Shown here piece after piece: positions 9,382 to 10,227 of a stretch of DNA of 10,227 bases (the first letter of the stretch is position 1; the number at the start of each line of letters is the position of its first letter). Made by a program: the position numbers and the translations under genes. Source of the DNA: J088 sp003695505 [NCBI: Candidatus Dadabacteria bacterium] (GTDB lineage: Bacteria; J088); the NCBI GenBank assembly GCA_003695505.1, contig RFIY01000116.1, positions 1 through 10,227 of the forward strand, written 5' to 3'. Under the pieces are notes generated by a model. It saw only the letters and a program-made list of their open reading frames with translations. It ran no database searches and was not told the DNA's origin.

Positions 9382-10227
9382 TCAGCGGCTCAATGAAGCT
9401 GCGACCGCCCGGTTGATGCCGACCATACGGACCTGGCCCCGCAGGGACATCGGATCGCCGTTATGGACATAGGCGACAGCCAGACGTTGTCGCCGCGAAG
9501 CCCAGCCGCCCGAGCCACCCATGCCGAAGTGTCCAAACGCGCGACCGCGACCGACGCGGTGGTAGCCGATCCGCCAGTGCATCGGCAGGCCAATGATGCG
9601 ATCGAGCTTGCGCGTCTGGACGGTGGTTGCTTCATCGATCACACTCGCATCGATCAGGCGGGAACCATCCGGGAGCCGGCCGTCGTTGGCGAGCATGCTG
9701 TACATCGCGGCGAGGCTGCGTGCCGTGAAGTGGCCATTCGCGGACGGTACCGGGATCTCGCGATACTCCGGATCGAACATCATACGACCGATGCCGGGCG
9801 TGTAGAACGCGCGAATCTGCCGCCGCAACGCGCGCCGGATTGGCTGGCGCGCGACATTTGCCAGGCGTCCGCCGTTCCTGCTGCGTGTCGCGGTGGGCTT
9901 CGGGCTGTTGGAACTGGGGGCGTGGCCGCTGGCTACCCGATCATGTGCATCGCGAGGCAGCGCAACGAACAGGCCGTCCGCGCCCAGCGGTGTTGCCAGC
10001 TCTTCTGCGACGAAACGGTCAATGGGGCGCCCGTCGACGCGGCGGATCAGTTCGCCGACCAGCCAGGCGATCGTGACCGCGTGGTAGCCGCAGGCGGTAC
10101 CCGGCTTGTGATCAGGCCGTTGCGAGGCAAGCGCGTCCGCCATGGGTGTCCAGTCGCGCGCAGCAGAGAAGTGGATGCCTCGCGGAAATTTGTACAATCC
10201 GGCCTGGTGCGACGCGAGCTGTCGGAC
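9382..10227 (-). CDS. Serine hydrolase, beta-lactamase/family VIII esterase superfamily (5' end outside the window)
   Basis: 281 residues are visible; the reading frame is open to the window edge, so the start and the SxxK nucleophile motif are not included. Residues are counted from the edge. LASHQAGL (4-11) corresponds to the LLSHTSGL motif of the superfamily. ACGYHAVTIAWLVGELIRRV (45-64) contains the second catalytic motif, with Y48 as YHA in place of the class C YxN, as in esterase-like members. FGHFGMGGSGG (231-241) replaces the KTG motif of lactamases. NGHFTARSLAAMYSMLANDG (164-183) is also typical. Members hydrolyse esters, amides or peptides; a true beta-lactamase role is unlikely given the motifs. 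Residues about 104-145 are rich in Arg, Ser and Pro and look like an exposed insert. It is followed after 108 bases by the membrane-protein/transporter pair. Confidence 0.88.
   Translation of the reverse strand, partial: VRQLASHQAGLYKFPRGIHFSAARDWTPMADALASQRPDHKPGTACGYHAVTIAWLVGELIRRVDGRPIDRFVAEELATPLGADGLFVALPRDAHDRVASGHAPSSNSPKPTATRSRNGGRLANVARQPIRRALRRQIRAFYTPGIGRMMFDPEYREIPVPSANGHFTARSLAAMYSMLANDGRLPDGSRLIDASVIDEATTVQTRKLDRIIGLPMHWRIGYHRVGRGRAFGHFGMGGSGGWASRRQRLAVAYVHNGDPMSLRGQVRMVGINRAVAASLSR

Noticed and set aside
8425-9396. 323-codon plus-strand open frame opposite the transporter and membrane-protein genes
   Set aside because: It covers two well-supported minus-strand genes and their junction; composition is that of an antisense frame.

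Overview
The window reads as a chromosomal segment of a GC-rich (by eye above 60 %) bacterium, most likely a gammaproteobacterium or close relative. The clues are the housekeeping set (infC, uvrA, ligA), a lipoprotein signal peptide, an FNR/ANR-type operator and proteobacteria-style protein sequences. No RNA gene, insertion sequence, phage gene or CRISPR array is visible. Almost all of the DNA is explained by eight genes.

Left part, minus strand. A DNA-repair gene (uvrA, 5215 to 2321) is followed by a secreted lipoprotein with a GH113-like glycoside-hydrolase barrel (2222 to 660), then by infC (translation initiation factor IF-3, starting at 458 and running off the left edge). infC starts with ATC instead of ATG/GTG/TTG. 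It is not preceded by thrS as in most bacteria, and a good promoter lies just upstream of it. A near-perfect FNR/ANR box sits in front of the lipoprotein gene, suggesting oxygen-linked control.

Middle part, plus strand. Divergent from uvrA is a small HPF/RaiA-like ribosome-associated protein (5355 to 5747), followed by ligA, the NAD-dependent DNA ligase (5798 to 7918). Both uvrA and ligA lack an obvious ribosome-binding site and have a TANNNT -10-like hexamer 6 to 8 bases before the start codon. This is the arrangement expected for leaderless or nearly leaderless transcripts.

Right part, minus strand, convergent with ligA. A serine hydrolase of the beta-lactamase/esterase-VIII superfamily (open at the right edge) is followed by a small four-helix membrane protein of unknown function and an EamA/DMT-family transporter. 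The last two abut almost perfectly and are probably translated from one message.

I see no convincing new multi-gene defence or mobile system. The points most worth a second look are the GH113-like lipoprotein (apparently without its usual acid/base glutamate) with its FNR-like operator, the non-canonical infC start, and the two candidate leaderless repair genes.
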